Counted from the stretch's first letter, positions 10,854 through 23,370 are shown. The stretch: 64,000 bases of DNA from Linderina pennispora (GCF_002104995.1 NW_024468262.1:549406-613405); one strand, 5' to 3'. The notes: generated by a model not told the origin, from the sequence alone. Made by a program: numbers and translations.

Positions 10854-11351
10854 GGTTCTACTTTTTACGTCTATTACCGGCTAATAGGAGGTATAGGAGG
10901 GTGGTGAAAAAGAGGTGTAGAGAGTAGAGATACGCCGAGTCGTGCAGTCTCGGCTACTAGATATTTAAGGGGCGGAAGCGATTTCTCTGACTGGTGCGCG
11001 CTTGTGCCGCGGAGGAGCGAAGATAGCGACCAGAAAATTTTGGGGCAAGTTTTTTGTTGGCGGCTCGTTTGTGACGGCTTTTGATCCCGCCATCCACCGG
11101 GCCGGCTCACACATGCAGAGCGAGCCGCGCCCCACCGGGCCGAGCGGGTCTCATGCCCAACATGCACTATAGGTGCGCACACCCCCTCCAGTCGCTGCAA
11201 GCACGTTCGCTGGCCATATGCCGCAGACGTGGATGCAGAAGTGGCAGCCCGGAATTATGGCGCTGAAAAGAAAGACATGTCTGAAATTAGATGTTCATAT
11301 GTTGACTGGTGGGAAGGAAAGTACATTCAGCGGCACCCAGGCAAAGCACTC
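10854..11351. other. intergenic: phosphate carrier promoter / GDPD gene 3' region
   Basis: About 500 bp. On the minus strand, AT-rich ccttaaatat (around 10961-10970) sits about 110 bp upstream of the carrier ATG and could be a TATA-like element; this is weak. The GC-rich stretch 11080-11150 holds no supported gene. Confidence 0.4.
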
Positions 11352-14300
11352 CTAAGCCGTCTGCACAGCAGCAGCGGCCAGTCGCACCTTGTCTGTAATG
11401 ACGATGTCGACGCCCGCGCTCTTCTGGATCAGTACCATCTCGCGCCTGTTGTTCTGCCGCCCATACGTGGCCAGAGCCAGGTTGTTGCGACGCACCATGT
11501 GCGCAACCCTGGGCGACTCGACGATGGGCGCAGCGTAGGTGACGATTCCAGCCAGACCCATGCGGCGGCACAGCCTGACGGCGGCTACCAGGCTGTTGCA
11601 CCGGGCATCGGCCATCGTTGTACGGCCGGCGTCGGTCAGGAACATGATCGGGAAACTCGCCGTCGATCTTGTGCGCCAGCAGCAGACAGATGTCGGGGTG
11701 GAACGAGGTAAACACAATCGGGCGACGCTCGGGCCTCTCGCCATCGCTGAACTCGGCCAGCGACTGCTTGGGTAGCGACGGCGTGTGCTTGAACACGATA
11801 TCAAGGATGCGATCAACAAACTGGTTCATCTCAAAGTTGGTGTCAATCCCGGCCTCGTCCGCCTCGTCTGGCATCGGATATTTGAGCTCAATATCAAACC
11901 CGACGCTCTCTGGCAGCGACTCGAACAGATCCTCCAGCGTAGCAAACGGTGCACGCACAGTATCGTTAGAGTTTGCATGCAGTGCCAAGCTCTGCCCAAG
12001 GCTATCAATATTGCTGTGCGAGCGTGTGCGGGCCAGCGACTTGCTCTGCGGGCCATACGACATGAACTGTTTCAGCGTCAGCGAGTTGACAGGCACGTCA
12101 AGCCCAGTCTCGGTCACGTTCCAGTCGTGGTATATGACCGGCACCATGTCGCGTGTCAGCTGCACGTCAAACTCGACTGCCATTGCACCATCACGCACTG
12201 CCTGCTGCATCGACAGGACAGTGTTCTCGCCCAACTGGAGGCTGAAGGCGTTGTCGACAGGAGAAAAGTTCTTTCCTGAGCCACGGTGGCCGTAAACCAG
12301 CGTAGCCCCATCCTGGCGCCATGAAAGAGAGTCTGCCACCCTCTCGGACAGCGATGATCTCCGGGATGCCCCTCCAGGTCCGCTGGTGAGCTCGTCGCCA
12401 TCGCTGCTGGTCCGGCTACTGCTGCCCAGGGATCTGGGCTTGTTTTTGCGCTTGCTATTCAGTTTCCCAGCTGCACTGACCTGCTGTAGATGCCCATCTT
12501 CGCGCCCAAAGTTTGGATGCGAATACGGAGTCGCTACCACAACCTCAAGGTGCACCTCGCCGACAATGGTGCTGGATGTGGTTGACAGGAGCAGGGAGTG
12601 CATGTAGCCGCTGCTGTTGCTGACACGCATTGGCGCAGGCTGCTTTGCTAGCGTCTTGGAATCATCCGGCGGGCAGCTGGCCGGGACTGTCACGGCGCTG
12701 TGCGCAATCACCTTTTGGTCGCTCGAATACGGCAGAAGCGCCTGGTCAATCAGTGCAATCAGCTCCAGTTTCAGCACAAACCGGTCCGGGTACACAGTGT
12801 AAAAGTGGGCAAACGGCTGCCATGCACCAGCACTGGCAGCAGCTGGGTTCCTAAGCATGGCATCAACGTCGACAATCCAGCCATTGTCGTTGTTCTTCTC
12901 CATGCCCTGCTCGGAATCGACACGCAGCAAAAGGTGTGTCGACCGCGGCAGATCATTCTCATCGAGCAGGCTGTTCAGTGCCTCGGTGTCGAAGGTGATG
13001 GGTGGCATGGCTGGGAATCTGCGTGTGTCGTTTGTGCCCAGAGTCACAAAAACCGCATGGGTCTCGGGCGGCGTCCCAGGCCCGCCATTCACGGGCACAA
13101 TCGCGGGAATCTGCATGCCCGCATCTCCTGCATCAGACAACGCAGCGGCCGGAGTTGTTGCGCCAATGAGGACTGCAGCACACTCGACAAACCCCAGGTA
13201 ATTTGAAATGTCAAGAGGCGTCAGCCCGCCATTGTTCCGCTGCACCTGCCTTGAAGGCTGCTGATGCACTGTCGGCATTGTTGCTGAGCAAATGCCGAAT
13301 GACCTCAGCCTGGTCGTTGAAAGCCGCCAGATGGAATAGTGAACACTCGCCAGACCTGGCCAGATCGCGCTCCAGTGCCTCCTCAGCCGTGCTGCGGGTA
13401 GCGCCATCGGCCACGGCCAGCTTGGCACATAAAAGGTCCAGCAGGGGCAGGAAGCCATTGAAGACTGCAAGGCGCAGTGCCAGGGACAGCTTGTCAGGGA
13501 ACTGCATCATGCGGTCGACAATTGGGACAAGGCACTCGATGTGCTTTCCTGCTGATGCCAGAGCCGCAGCATCCACCAGAGACTCGCACACAGCGTCGAT
13601 GCCAGACTCGTCAACGATATACTTCACCGCGCCCACGTTGCCGCTGCGGGCAGCCAGGGTCAGCGGTGTGTGTCCCAGAATATCGGGCGTAGCCAGCGGC
13701 GGCAGCCGGGTTGCCTCACTCTGCGGACGCACGTCCTGGCGGTCCAGATAGTTCATGCGCTTGAGCCACAGCAGATCGACAGGCGCGATAGCCGCATAAT
13801 GTAGCGCGTTGCGGCGGCAGATATCGGTAGCCTGCGTGCATGAGCGCTGGCCCGGCTTGGGGCTCGTGACTGGGGGCACATTCTCCAGCCAGGAATCCAG
13901 CTTTTTCCCCTTGGTGCGCTCGGTCTTAGCACGCTCGACCACATAGCTAGTGCACCAGTGTGTTGGGCTCGGCGCAAAAACAACATTCCCAAAATTGCGC
14001 CAGGAAATACCGCTGTCGGCCGGCTGGACATTGCCATAGCTGATGTCGTTAGCGCGGAACCGGGCACGCGTGATAGCACCAGATATCGCCATGTGCCATG
14101 GCCCTAGGCTACGCAGGTAGTTTGTCGGGAACACGCTGTTGCGCGAGCTGCGCCGCGGGTTATCGGATCCTGGCATGTTGGGACGGACATACACATTCCA
14201 CTCGCGCTCGATAAGCCAGCCGTAGCGAATTAGGCACTGCAGCGTGTTCTCCAGCTGCTCCATGAACGAGATGATCTGTGTCACACGGCTTCTCGACGTC

Positions 14301-14491
14301 ATCGTGTCGACAGACTTTAGGTATGTCGACACCTTGCGCGCCTCGATCGCCAACTCCTCCGAAACAACCATGGTTGCCTTGACGACGCTCTCGACAGCAA
14401 ATACAATATCTACACGCAGAGTGCAGTCGGTGGTTGGCTGAGCAGGATGCAAAGAGCAAAAGAGCAGTGCCAGAAAATAAACGGCATGCAT
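11352..14491 (-). CDS. ankyrin-repeat glycerophosphodiester phosphodiesterase (GDE1-like, SPX not seen)
   Basis: GDE1-type enzymes hydrolyse glycerophosphodiesters such as glycerophosphocholine. Ankyrin-like repeats are visible (RRNALHYAAIAPVDLLWLKR; LGHTPLTLAARSGNVGAVKY; GECSLFHLAAFNDQAEVIRH; GGLTPLDISNYLGFVECAAV), then a beta-rich middle, then a GDPD domain with YGHRGSGKNF, AVEFDVQLTRDMVPVIYHDW and, after a break, VRLCRRMGLAGIVTYAAPIV and a VDIVITDKVRLA-type end. Two surplus bases break the frame: a G near 13233 and a T near 11650; correction gives about 1,045 aa. The N-terminus (MHAVYFLALLFCSLHPAQP) looks like a signal peptide, and I cannot find the SPX domain typical of yeast Gde1, so either the start is wrong or this is a variant. 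Confidence 0.8.
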
Positions 14492-14779
14492 TGGCTTGCA
14501 TTAATTGCCACCAGGCAAAATAGAGAGGGAAAGCGTCGTATGGCCAAGTAATGTATTCCCCCGGGTATCTGAATACGCTGCATCACCCCGGGTCCCAGCG
14601 GTGCCTCTGCACCCTCATTATTAATTGCGCTGCAATTGGCTGGGCAGCGGCAGACACGCGCCGCCTGTCGTCCAAATAAGGATATAGTGGTTTTTGCTCA
14701 TGTCACTGTGCACTAAAGGTCCGCACAAAGGAAGGGGACGGGCTGTGTGATGAAGATATGCCCGGGTGCAGATCATTAA

Positions 14780-15108
14780 TTACTTGCCTTTATTGACCTC
14801 GGATATGTCCAGCGGATACTTTTGCAACGACAGCCGACGCATCGCTATCAGCCGCTCGAATTCGAGCCTACAAGTGCCGAAAACACGAAACCCAGAGATG
14901 TGAGAACCATGAACGCGGTTTGACAGGCAGCCCAAAAAAACCCAAACATATAACCACTATTGCACGGCAGACTCGGTGCCGCACATGCACAAGGTACATG
15001 GGAGCCATGCATATGCCTAAAAAGTTGGGAAAAAGTTGCCGAGAACAAATCGGACACTTGCCTGTAGAAGCGCGGGCCCAACGAGTAGTAGTCGAATTTC
15101 GTTGTCAT
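14780..15108 (-). CDS. 44-residue micro-protein with a GC-AG intron, unknown function
   Basis: I do not recognise this product. Exon 1 (15108-15062) reads MTTKFDYYSLGPRFY plus two bases. The junction AG|GCAAGT is a perfect match to the consensus for GC-AG introns. Exon 2 resumes at 14867 after tgtag and reads RLEFERLIAMRRLSLQK to a stop at 14780. Both exons stay in frame (135 bp in total). The charged, aromatic-rich short sequence resembles small mitochondrial or ribonucleoprotein subunits in style only. A second AG|GCAAGT lies just before the stop, so a longer spliced form is possible. The gene could also be spurious. Confidence 0.4.
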
Positions 15109-16288
15109 GGTGAAAAGCTGAGGTTCAAACGAGAAACAGGCGTAGCAGCTTGTTTGTTCCCTCAATCGAGCTGCTCACAGATGAGGGCAGGCAGAAAGGC
15201 TCCACAATGTGGGAGTCTACTAGGAGAGGAGACTCTACGTGTGTGCACTTTCCCAGTGTCCAGAGTAGCAAATCCGGTCCCACAGGAATGGGATATTGGC
15301 AAGCAGGTCCTGCCGCTGGTATAAAAGTTGATCGGCTGCGGTTTGCTCTTACACGGGGCAGATATCCTCATCAAATTGCCTTCTGAAAACGTATGTGTGA
15401 AGGCCGTGTCGACGCTTGTTGCTCGGGAGAAATAGAGTAATAAAACAATACTTGCAAAGACGGAAAAGTTGGGCTGGCATGGAAAGAGGAAAAGGGGAAA
15501 CAGAGGCAGAACTGGCTCCCTTTATAGACAACAGGATGCTGGCCGACAGAGCAACATGCATCGGTGAGGTGGAAAAGCATTGCAAACCCCCGTGCCAAAA
15601 AAAAAGGCCGGCCAATTTTTTGCTAGCCGCAGATACAGGGTAAGCGAATCCTGACTTGCTGCCTCGAATAAAATGCACATACCGCTCAAACACATTTTGC
15701 GTGTATTTACCTTATTGTCCTGCTCCTCTTCTGCCAGCCCACTCCATGCTGTTCAGTGCGCGGCAGCCATTCCGCCACCCCTGCCTGCCTGCCTGCCTGC
15801 TTGCCTGCCTGCCTGGCTGAGTTTAGGGGCAAAGAAAGCCACAGTGACCACTGCCGAGTCTACCACCCTGCTCCATGTCGCATTTACATTATACGCCAGT
15901 TTTTTTACACGGGGCTGAATCGAAAAAGTGATAATGTAACGCATGTTGATATACACGGTTTCTCTCAGCATAAACTCCTCCAATTGTCCTTGCAGCCCAC
16001 TCACCGCGCAGCCCAACCCCAATGTACGCTGATGCACTTTTCGGCATAGGCAGCCAGGCCGCATCGGACGGGTACCCGGAAACAGGAGTCGCAATTGTGC
16101 CGCCTGGGCATGCCGCCTCTCCATCACCTACTGACCCGGGGTAAACCCTGGCAGGGATAAACTAGTGCAAATACAGGGGGAGGAGATAGAGCATTTCCGG
16201 ATTTAAAAGAGACTCCATGTTCCAACAGTGAAAAACAGAGACGTAAAGAGGATAAGGAGACATTCAATGCATCGCACGCACACAGAGC
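15109..16288. other. intergenic, 1.2 kb, no supported gene
   Basis: Several small open frames exist on both strands but none has an ATG-initiated, family-like sequence. A donor-like AAG|GTAAAT is seen on the minus strand near 15710, with a stop codon just before it in the only ATG-initiated frame. Contains the tetranucleotide repeat annotated separately. Confidence 0.4.
15781..15815. repeat. (CTGC)n tetranucleotide microsatellite
   Basis: About eight units of CTGC with one CTTG interruption in non-coding sequence. A simple-sequence repeat; no function implied. Confidence 0.85.
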
Positions 16289-17262
16289 TTAGAGAGCAGA
16301 GGCACCAGTGATAATGTCGATGAGCTCGTTGGTAATGACGGCCTGGCGACCACGGTTGTACTGCAGAGTGAGCCTCTGGATCATGTCGCCGGCGTTCTTG
16401 GTCGCGTTCTCCATGGCAGTGCGCTTGGCAGCCATCTCGGAGGCGTGGCCCTCGACAAGAGCCCAGTGCAGGTTGTTGGCGAACAGGAACTCGTTCAGGT
16501 TCTCGAGGATCTCGTCCTGGACCTCGTAGGCGGCAAAGTTGGGAGCCTCAACGATCTGGGCAATCGGGAACGACTCGATCGAGCCGGTCTCGAAGGCAAT
16601 GGCGCTGACAAACTGGTTGTACAGGATCTTGGCGTTGTCGAACTCGATCGACTTGTCGGCAAGGATGGTGCTGGCAATGGCCGACGTCTCGTCAAAGGTC
16701 GGGATGGTCGAGCCCAGCTGGTTGAAGTTGTAGCGGATGTTGTTTGCGTACGCACGCTGGATCTGGACCTTGGCCTTGTCACCGAGGATAACCACCGGAG
16801 TCTCGGCGTTCTCGGCCAGGTACCGGCGCGAGGCACGCGACAGCGACGAGTGAATACCACCGCACAGACCCTTGTCCGACGACGCAACCACCAGCAGCTC
16901 CTTGGCACCCTCAGCCTTCTCGACACCGGACTGCTTCACAAAGTCGTTCGACACCTGTCCGTACGCGCGCGCAACGTTCATGGCACGCTGGGCACGGGTC
17001 GTCTTGGTCGACGCAATCATCTTCATCGACGCCGTGATCTTGGAGATGTTGGTGACCGACTTCAGGCGGACCTGGATCTCCTTGAGCGTGGCCATGTTAC
17101 GAGACTGACCAGCGACCCTAAAAATGCGAAATGTGTTATTGGTCTGAGTGCGACTGGCCTCTGCATTGAGTCCGGCAATTTGCTGAATTCAGCGTCGCCC
17201 TTGCAAACTTACTTGAGAGTGGGGGCCGCGGAGCGGGTAGCGATAGCCGAGCGAGCAAACAT
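16289..17262 (-). CDS. ATP3: ATP synthase F1 subunit gamma, mitochondrial
   Basis: Central rotor stalk of mitochondrial ATP synthase. Exon 1 17262-17213 encodes the presequence MFARSAIATRSAAPTLK, rich in Arg and Ser; a 95-bp GT-AG intron (17212-17118) splits the Lys codon; exon 2 17117-16289 continues VAGQSRNMATLKEIQVRLKS. Family hallmarks: ITASMKMIASTK near the N-terminus, LLVVASSDKGLCGGIHSSLS in the middle, and the C-terminal helix ASEMAAKRTAMENATKNAGD ending LIDIITGASAL. The frame is intact and the length (292 aa) matches fungal gamma subunits. It is divergent from the OPA3-like gene. Confidence 0.95.
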
Positions 17263-17700
17263 GGTTTTCGTTTCCTTTACAGCGTTCCTTCTACAAGATT
17301 ATGTGTGAATCAGTGGGTGCTATCCGTGAAATCACTGTGCGTGCGCGCTTGTTGCTTCTGGCCGACGAGTAGATAGTCCAAAAAAGCTGAATCCTCACCT
17401 TCGATTGAGAGAAATAAAAAAGAAAAATAAGGAGGAGGAAGAGCTAATTGCGCGAAAAGTGCAAATGCGAAGGCTGCTTCGAGGTATTGGACCGCGCTGA
17501 TAGCACTCGGCAAAGCCTTGAAATTTCCACACCTGGGCACGCTGGCGCGATCCGAGATAGTGGTGATCCTAATCCACCCGCGGTAATCGTGACTTTTGTT
17601 TTGATCCGGCTGCTCAATGCGCTGACCTCAGACTTGGATGCCAAGGCTCGCAGCACTTCTCACCTCTATCTGCAACCAACATATTGCCTTTTAGTTTGAA
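17263..17700. other. intergenic: divergent promoter region ATP3 / OPA3-like
   Basis: About 440 bp between two mitochondrial-protein genes read in opposite directions, so a shared promoter is possible. No ORF or motif that I can defend. Confidence 0.45.
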
Positions 17701-18412
17701 ATGAGCTCGTTTAAAGTTGCGTCGCTGCTGTTCCGCACCCTGTCCAAGCCAGGTACACACCCACCATAGCACCACAGATATTGTAGTCGCACCCGCGGTC
17801 ACTACCCACTTAACACAGTGTTTCCATTTAGTTGCCAACGCGCTAAAGACCCAGGCCAAGGATCGTGAGATCTTCCGGTCCCTCTGCATCAACGTCGCAC
17901 AAACAACGCATCGCATTGAGATGACATGGAAGATGAAGGTCCTGGGCTACCAGCCCGAGCGAATCCGCCCGCTCAACGATACACGGGCTGTCGATGCTGG
18001 CGCAAACTTTCTCGGCGAGGCATTCATCTTCAGTGTGGCCGTATCGCTGATTTTCGCCGAGCAGCTGCGCAGCCGCAACCAGGCGAGAAAGCAGCGCAAC
18101 GCCGTCGATGACAGGCTCGACAAGCTGGAGATGGAGAGTACCGGGGCGAAAGAGGAGGTTCAGAGGCTGAGGGAGGAGCGCGATTTGCTGAGAGGAGAGA
18201 TCGATGGACTTGCACAAGAGTCGGCAGCACTGGCCGATGTTCTGAAGAAGGTGCTGGGCAAGGAGATGGATAAGTGGAGTGCCGAGCACGGGCACTTGAC
18301 AAAGCGGGTCGGTCAGGACGTGGTTGAGCGGTTCACCAACGGAGAGAACGTCGATTCTGCGATCCGGGAAATGGTGATTAGCACACCGGCGACACCAGCC
18401 GCATCAGAGTGA
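17701..18412 (+). CDS. OPA3-like protein
   Basis: OPA3 family members are mitochondria-associated proteins of uncertain biochemical role, linked in animals to optic atrophy and mitochondrial shape. Exon 1 17701-17752 encodes MSSFKVASLLFRTLSKP; a 79-bp GT-AG intron splits a Val codon; exon 2 runs 17832-18412. The family core is clear: VANALKTQAKDREIFRSLCI, then KMKVLGYQPERIRPLNDTRA and LGEAFIFSVAVSLIFAEQLR (a hydrophobic segment), followed by a coiled coil (DRLDKLEMESTGAKEEVQRL). 210 aa, frame intact. Confidence 0.9.
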
Positions 18413-18519
18413 CAATGGTTTATAGACGCCTAGTAGCTGTTATGTTTGTTTAAAGAACTCATATGTAGAAACGCAAGGCAATGGAGAAGACGCTCTAGAG
18501 ATAAAACAGTGATGTTTTT

Positions 18520-21487
18520 CTACCGCTCCTTCTTTGTGTTGCGCACTGGCACCGTCGGGATCAGCACACGGCCGACCAGCACATGGCTCATGACGAACAG
18601 CACGATGGTGAACAGCACAAACAGTCCCGAGATGCAGAAATGGCTGATGCTCATGCCAATATCGAGCCAGCTGCCGTCGTCGCTGACCAGGAAGAAGAAG
18701 TTGACTGTCATGACGTCGGTGGTGCTAAGCACAAACAGGAACAGGCTGAATGGCGGTAGCTCCAAGCTGCGGTTCAGCACACCAAAGACTGCGGACACGA
18801 TGAAGAACGGGATGACGATCTTGAACAGCAGCAGTGTGCTCATCATGAACGGGATCAAACACGGTGATCAGGCGATACACCGAGTCGATCGAGAAGGAGG
18901 CCAGCGAGGCTACATTGCCAGTGCCGAAGAACGCGACGTTGACAAAGAACAGGAACATGATGCCGGTGCGCATGTCGTCGATGCCCAGGTTGCGTCCGGC
19001 AGCGAATGGCGTCGAGGATTTGTGCATTGAAATGCCCTTGCGCGGCGACAGCTCCGACAGCCGCGTCTGCTCCTCGGGCGCCAGCAGCTGGTTCTCGGCC
19101 TTCTCGTAGTATAGGGCACGCTCGATCGATAGCCACAGGAACAGAACGATCGAGTATGAAAAGTAGAAGATGCTTTCATACGAGATGGTCAGCAAAACAA
19201 ACGGCGTCGCAAACGACAGGTAGATGGTCACCAGGCGGTGCACAAAGTGCTGGTCGCGGACACCCAGGTTCAGGCGCGTACCCTGTAGCAGCGGAATGCC
19301 GGTGGCCGCAATCAGTATGGCCCAGCATGCGAGCTGGTGCATGCGCGGCAGGCGCTCGCGCTTCTCGGTCTCGATCGACGTTATCGGGCCAAGGAACGTG
19401 GCCACCCCAACCAACAGAGTCTCAAACAGGATCATGGTCTTGTCGAAGGCAATCGAGTCGCGGGCCCGGCCGCTTGCAGCGCCCTCAGGCGGCAGCACAA
19501 ACGAGTCGCTGTAGAACCAGGCCACGACGCCGCTGATGGTGATCAGGGTGCCACCAGCGACCACCAGGCCCAGATGGTCGTTGCGCTCGACCGGCAGCAG
19601 AGTGAAGACCGAGGTCAGCAGGCAGAATGCCACCCAGGCGCCAAGCAGCTTGGCGTGTTGGCGGCGGAACTTGGCTGACACAGTCAATGGCAAAGCCAGT
19701 GCCAAGAGCCCAAAGGCAACCGAGTACACACGGCGGTCAAAGTATGCATAGACCAGGCCCTCAAGGATCAGCACGTATATGGCCGTAAACGCAACTGGGC
19801 GCCAGCGCTTGCTCATCCGCAAGTAGTGCATGACCACCTCCTCGATCAGCGGTATCTGCATGGCAATTTCAGTCCAAAAGTACGTGGGGAATGCCACGTA
19901 TGCGTAGTACATGGCCGGCGAGTGCTGGCGGTAGAACACTGCCGAGAACAGCAAGAAAATGCACAGGCCCAGCACACCGATTAGCCAGGCATTGGCCGAG
20001 CGGTGTGCACCGGAGTCGTGGGCATGGTGACTGGGCGTGGCAGCACGTACGCCTTGAAAATAAACAGCAGGCTGAACAGAATCCACCCCAGGTACCCCAT
20101 AGCCACGATCGAGCGCAGCAGCAGCCAGTCGTAGCGCTGGAAGTACCGCAGGCCCTCGAGGCATCGGTTGTTGAGCAGCTCACACTCGGCCTCGGCATCC
20201 CGGTACCGGCGCATGTCGATAAAGCGGTTGATGCGTGCCAGCGCCTGTTCGGGCGAGTTGTTTGTGTCGTGCATGGGTGCGTAGGGCGTGAAATTCATCT
20301 CTGTCTGCTGCTTCTGATCGTGCTTGACGTCGGTACTGCTCCAGGATCTGTAGCGAGTTGGCCAGTGCAGCGCGGGCGCGGAACTCTCCGCTCGTGTCCA
20401 GATAATCCACCGGAAGAGTGCCAACCGAATTGAGCGGGAAGTTAAGACCAATCAACGATGTCATCAGCGGTGCAATATCGGCTTGCTTTACATCCATGCG
20501 CCTGTACCGGTCCAGTCCCCACGGCGCCGAGAACCCGTCGTGTCCAGGGGCGACTTGGCCATCGGCCACTGGTCGAGTGTTGGTGACACCAGCGCCCCAC
20601 GCAATCAGCGGGGTGCGAGTGTTGTCGGGATGTCCGTCGCCATGGGCGCCCCGGTCATTCATGCCATGGTCGGCCGTGAACACATACGCGGTCTGTCCGT
20701 CGTTGCCGTAGAACTTGTCAAACTTGTCAACCAGCTTCTGGATCCCCTGGTCAACATACCGGATGTTACCCAGATACTCTGGCGAATACGGCTTGAAGCC
20801 GTGGCCGTTGGTGTCGATGCCAAGCAGATGGAAGAAGAACACAATCTGGTCCTCGTGCATCTGCGCATTGAGCTGCGATCCGACGACCGAGGCATCCGCA
20901 AAGAACTCGTCTGTCTTGTCAAACACCCAGCGATCCAAGCGGTCTCCGTTGCCCGAAAAGTCTTCAAACTCAGGCGGGTACATGTATGTATCGACGCGGT
21001 CCTTGTCGGATGCGCCATGGGCAAACATGGGCAGGATGTCCGGCGATCCGAACGACCATGTGTGCCGGCTCTCGTTGAACACCGAATCGAACTCGACTGG
21101 ATTCATCTTCCATCCCTTGGTAACTGCACTGACGTCCTCGTAAAATCCAGCGATCACTGCCACGTGTCCCGGGCGGCTCTCGGTCGGCACACGTGTGTGC
21201 GACACACCCCAAGATCCCTCGGTCTTGAGCTTCTGCATGAGGAACGGCGCCAGGACCTCGGTTGCGTTGGACGTCTGGTTATAGTAGGGCTCGTAGATCT
21301 TGTCGGCACGAAGCCCGTCGGCTACAAACAGCACCAGGCGCTTGGCTGGCGGTTTCAGCTCCACTTTGTGCGGGGTCATTCCGTGGACCAGAGGCGAGCG
21401 GAAGTAAATGTCGAAAATGCTCACCAGGTATACGACATGAAACAGCACGCCAACGAGCAGTAGCCCATTTCGAGTTGCCGGAATCAT
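18520..21487 (-). CDS. MCD4: GPI ethanolamine phosphate transferase 1 (Mcd4)
   Basis: ER multi-pass enzyme that adds phosphoethanolamine to the first mannose of GPI anchors. The start [20 protein letters not shown] (21487) gives the N-terminal signal anchor. The luminal alkaline-phosphatase-like domain follows: [58 protein letters not shown] and [20 protein letters not shown], holding the metal-binding Asp/His residues and catalytic Thr region. Many hydrophobic helices make up the C-terminal half, ending near 18520. Three one-base shifts are needed: a surplus C near 20345, a missing base near 20000 and a surplus T near 18850. The corrected length is about 988 aa, near the family norm (about 920-1,000). 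Confidence 0.9.
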
Positions 21488-21841
21488 GGTGCTGCTGATG
21501 AGAGGAGGTATAAAAGGTATCTGTAAAGAAAGGCGAGGGTGCGGAAGTAGAGCAGCAAGCCAAAGCAGAAACCGCGAGGTTGTGTGGTGGATCGGCTTGC
21601 AAAGAATGCGTGCGGAGGATTCCTGTGCGGGAGACGAGTGGGGGCGAGCCAAGCCGACTTCGCGGGAGCACCGATCTCAACGGCCCATCCAGTCTTGTGA
21701 TGGGCGTGCGTGGGGCGTGGAGGGCGAGGGAAATCTTTTGAAGGCGCTCTGCACACCTCCCGCCTTGCACACCAGGCCTTGTTCTGCTTCTCAGGAATCA
21801 AGACTCTCCAATTGACCTATTTTTAGTTTGCACTTCAATTC
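21488..21841. other. intergenic: divergent promoter region MCD4 / PFA4
   Basis: About 355 bp separating two ER-membrane enzyme genes transcribed in opposite directions. No ORF or defined element. Confidence 0.45.
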
Positions 21842-23320
21842 AATGTCCGCTAGACGAGCAAGGCGTGTACGCGGAATTCGACGTTGGGAAGCTGTACGTC
21901 TACGGCGTGTCGCTGCTGATCGGGTTCATCGGCTACTCGAGCCAGATATTTGTGTTCTGGAACTACCTGGGCGGCTTTTCGCCCAAGACCGTGGCCGTAC
22001 TGGGCATATTCAACATTTTGCTCCACCTGCTCTTCTACAACTACTATCTGGCAGTGTCTGTTCCGCCGGGCCACGTTCCAATCGGCTGGGAGCCGCCGCG
22101 CGACGGCGCCAACGTCTACGAGCTGAAGCGCGACACGCTGAAGCCGCGGTATTGTCGGATCTGCAAGGGATACAAACCGCCGCGCACGCACCACTGCTCG
22201 GACTGCGATAGATGTGTACTGAAAATGGACCACCACTGCCCGTGGACCAACAACTGCGTCGGGTTCTACAACCAGCCGCATTTTTTGCGGTTCGTGTATA
22301 CGGTTGACGTCACCTGTGCTATGGCCTTGGCGATCCACACGCTGCGCATGTACGAGCTGGTGCTCGACTCGATGAACGGCACGTACTATGTGCGGCAGCC
22401 GACGCAGACCGAGGTGGCATTCCTGATCATCAACATGACGCTGCTGTTCTTTGTGCTGCTGTTTGTTGGCATTCTGAGCGGCTACCACCTGTATTTGGTC
22501 GGCGGCAACACAACCACGATCGAGGCCCGTGAGAAGGAGCGCGTCGCAAAACTGGTCCAGAGCCGCAAGTGCCAGCCGACGCCATACCCTTACAACCTGG
22601 GCATTGTGCGCAACTTCAAGTCGGTGTTTGGCGACAGCCCCTTGCTGTGGTGGGTGCCAAAGCAACTGTCAGGCACTGGCCTAGACTTTGCCATCCGCGA
22701 CGGCCTGAAGCCGCCTGTTTACTGGCCACCACCAGGATACAACCGTGAGGTCGGTGATCCGCTCAAGGTCAAGCAGGGCTGCGATTCGTCGCGGACCGTG
22801 TTCCAGAACGACGGCGTCAAGGTGATTTCTGAAATTGACGACGACGGCGAGATGGTGATTCGCCAGTACAACAGGACGCAGGATCCGGCCGCGCTGGAGT
22901 GTGGTGGTGAGGTCGGCAACAACAAACAGAACGGAGGCATGCTGACCGGCTTCTTCGACAGCGGTCGTGACGACAAGAGCGAGGGCGAGGATCCTGGATC
23001 TTTTGATGAGAGCTCGGACAGCGACGACGACATGGAGAACCTTCCCCAACAGCGTCAAGAACATCTATGAGCGCGAGACACCAAGCTCGTTTGCTAGCGG
23101 CGTCAGCATCCCTGGTGGTCGACAAGCAGCAACACTGCAAAAGCGCAATGTATTCGCTGCTGGTCGAAACACCTCTACATACGCAGATCGGGTTTCTGAC
23201 TATACACAGTCAGGCGGCAACGATGGCGAGGAGGCTGACGACGACCTGGATGAAGACAACACGCCGCTGCTGCGTGTCATGGGCAGGAAGGGCAAGAAGC
23301 ACGCGGCAAAGGCACAATAG
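21842..23320 (+). CDS. PFA4: DHHC palmitoyltransferase, Pfa4 type
   Basis: Protein S-acyltransferase of the ER; yeast Pfa4 palmitoylates chitin synthase Chs3. Two helices at the N-terminus (YGVSLLIGFIGYSSQIFVFW; VAVLGIFNILLHLLFYNYYL), then the cysteine-rich domain YCRICKGYKPPRTHHCSDCD with catalytic DHHC at 22228-22239 (DHHCPWTNNC), then two more helices and a long acidic tail. The Pfa4-like segment PPGHVPIGWEPP precedes the domain. Two breaks: the first ATG (21842, MSARR) is one base out of frame with YAEFDVGKLYVYG, and a surplus C near 23045 splits the tail (ENLPNSVKNIYERE after correction). It ends at 23320 in a basic RKGKKHAAKAQ. Confidence 0.88.
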
Positions 23321-23370
23321 AGTCTCGATACATATACCCTCTCACTGTTTATTTCTACCACACGTCTCTT

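Noticed and set aside
15349-15693. Minus-strand frame of 114 codons
   Set aside because: Starts with a non-ATG codon, has no domain, and the nearby splice-like site has a stop in the only ATG frame before it.
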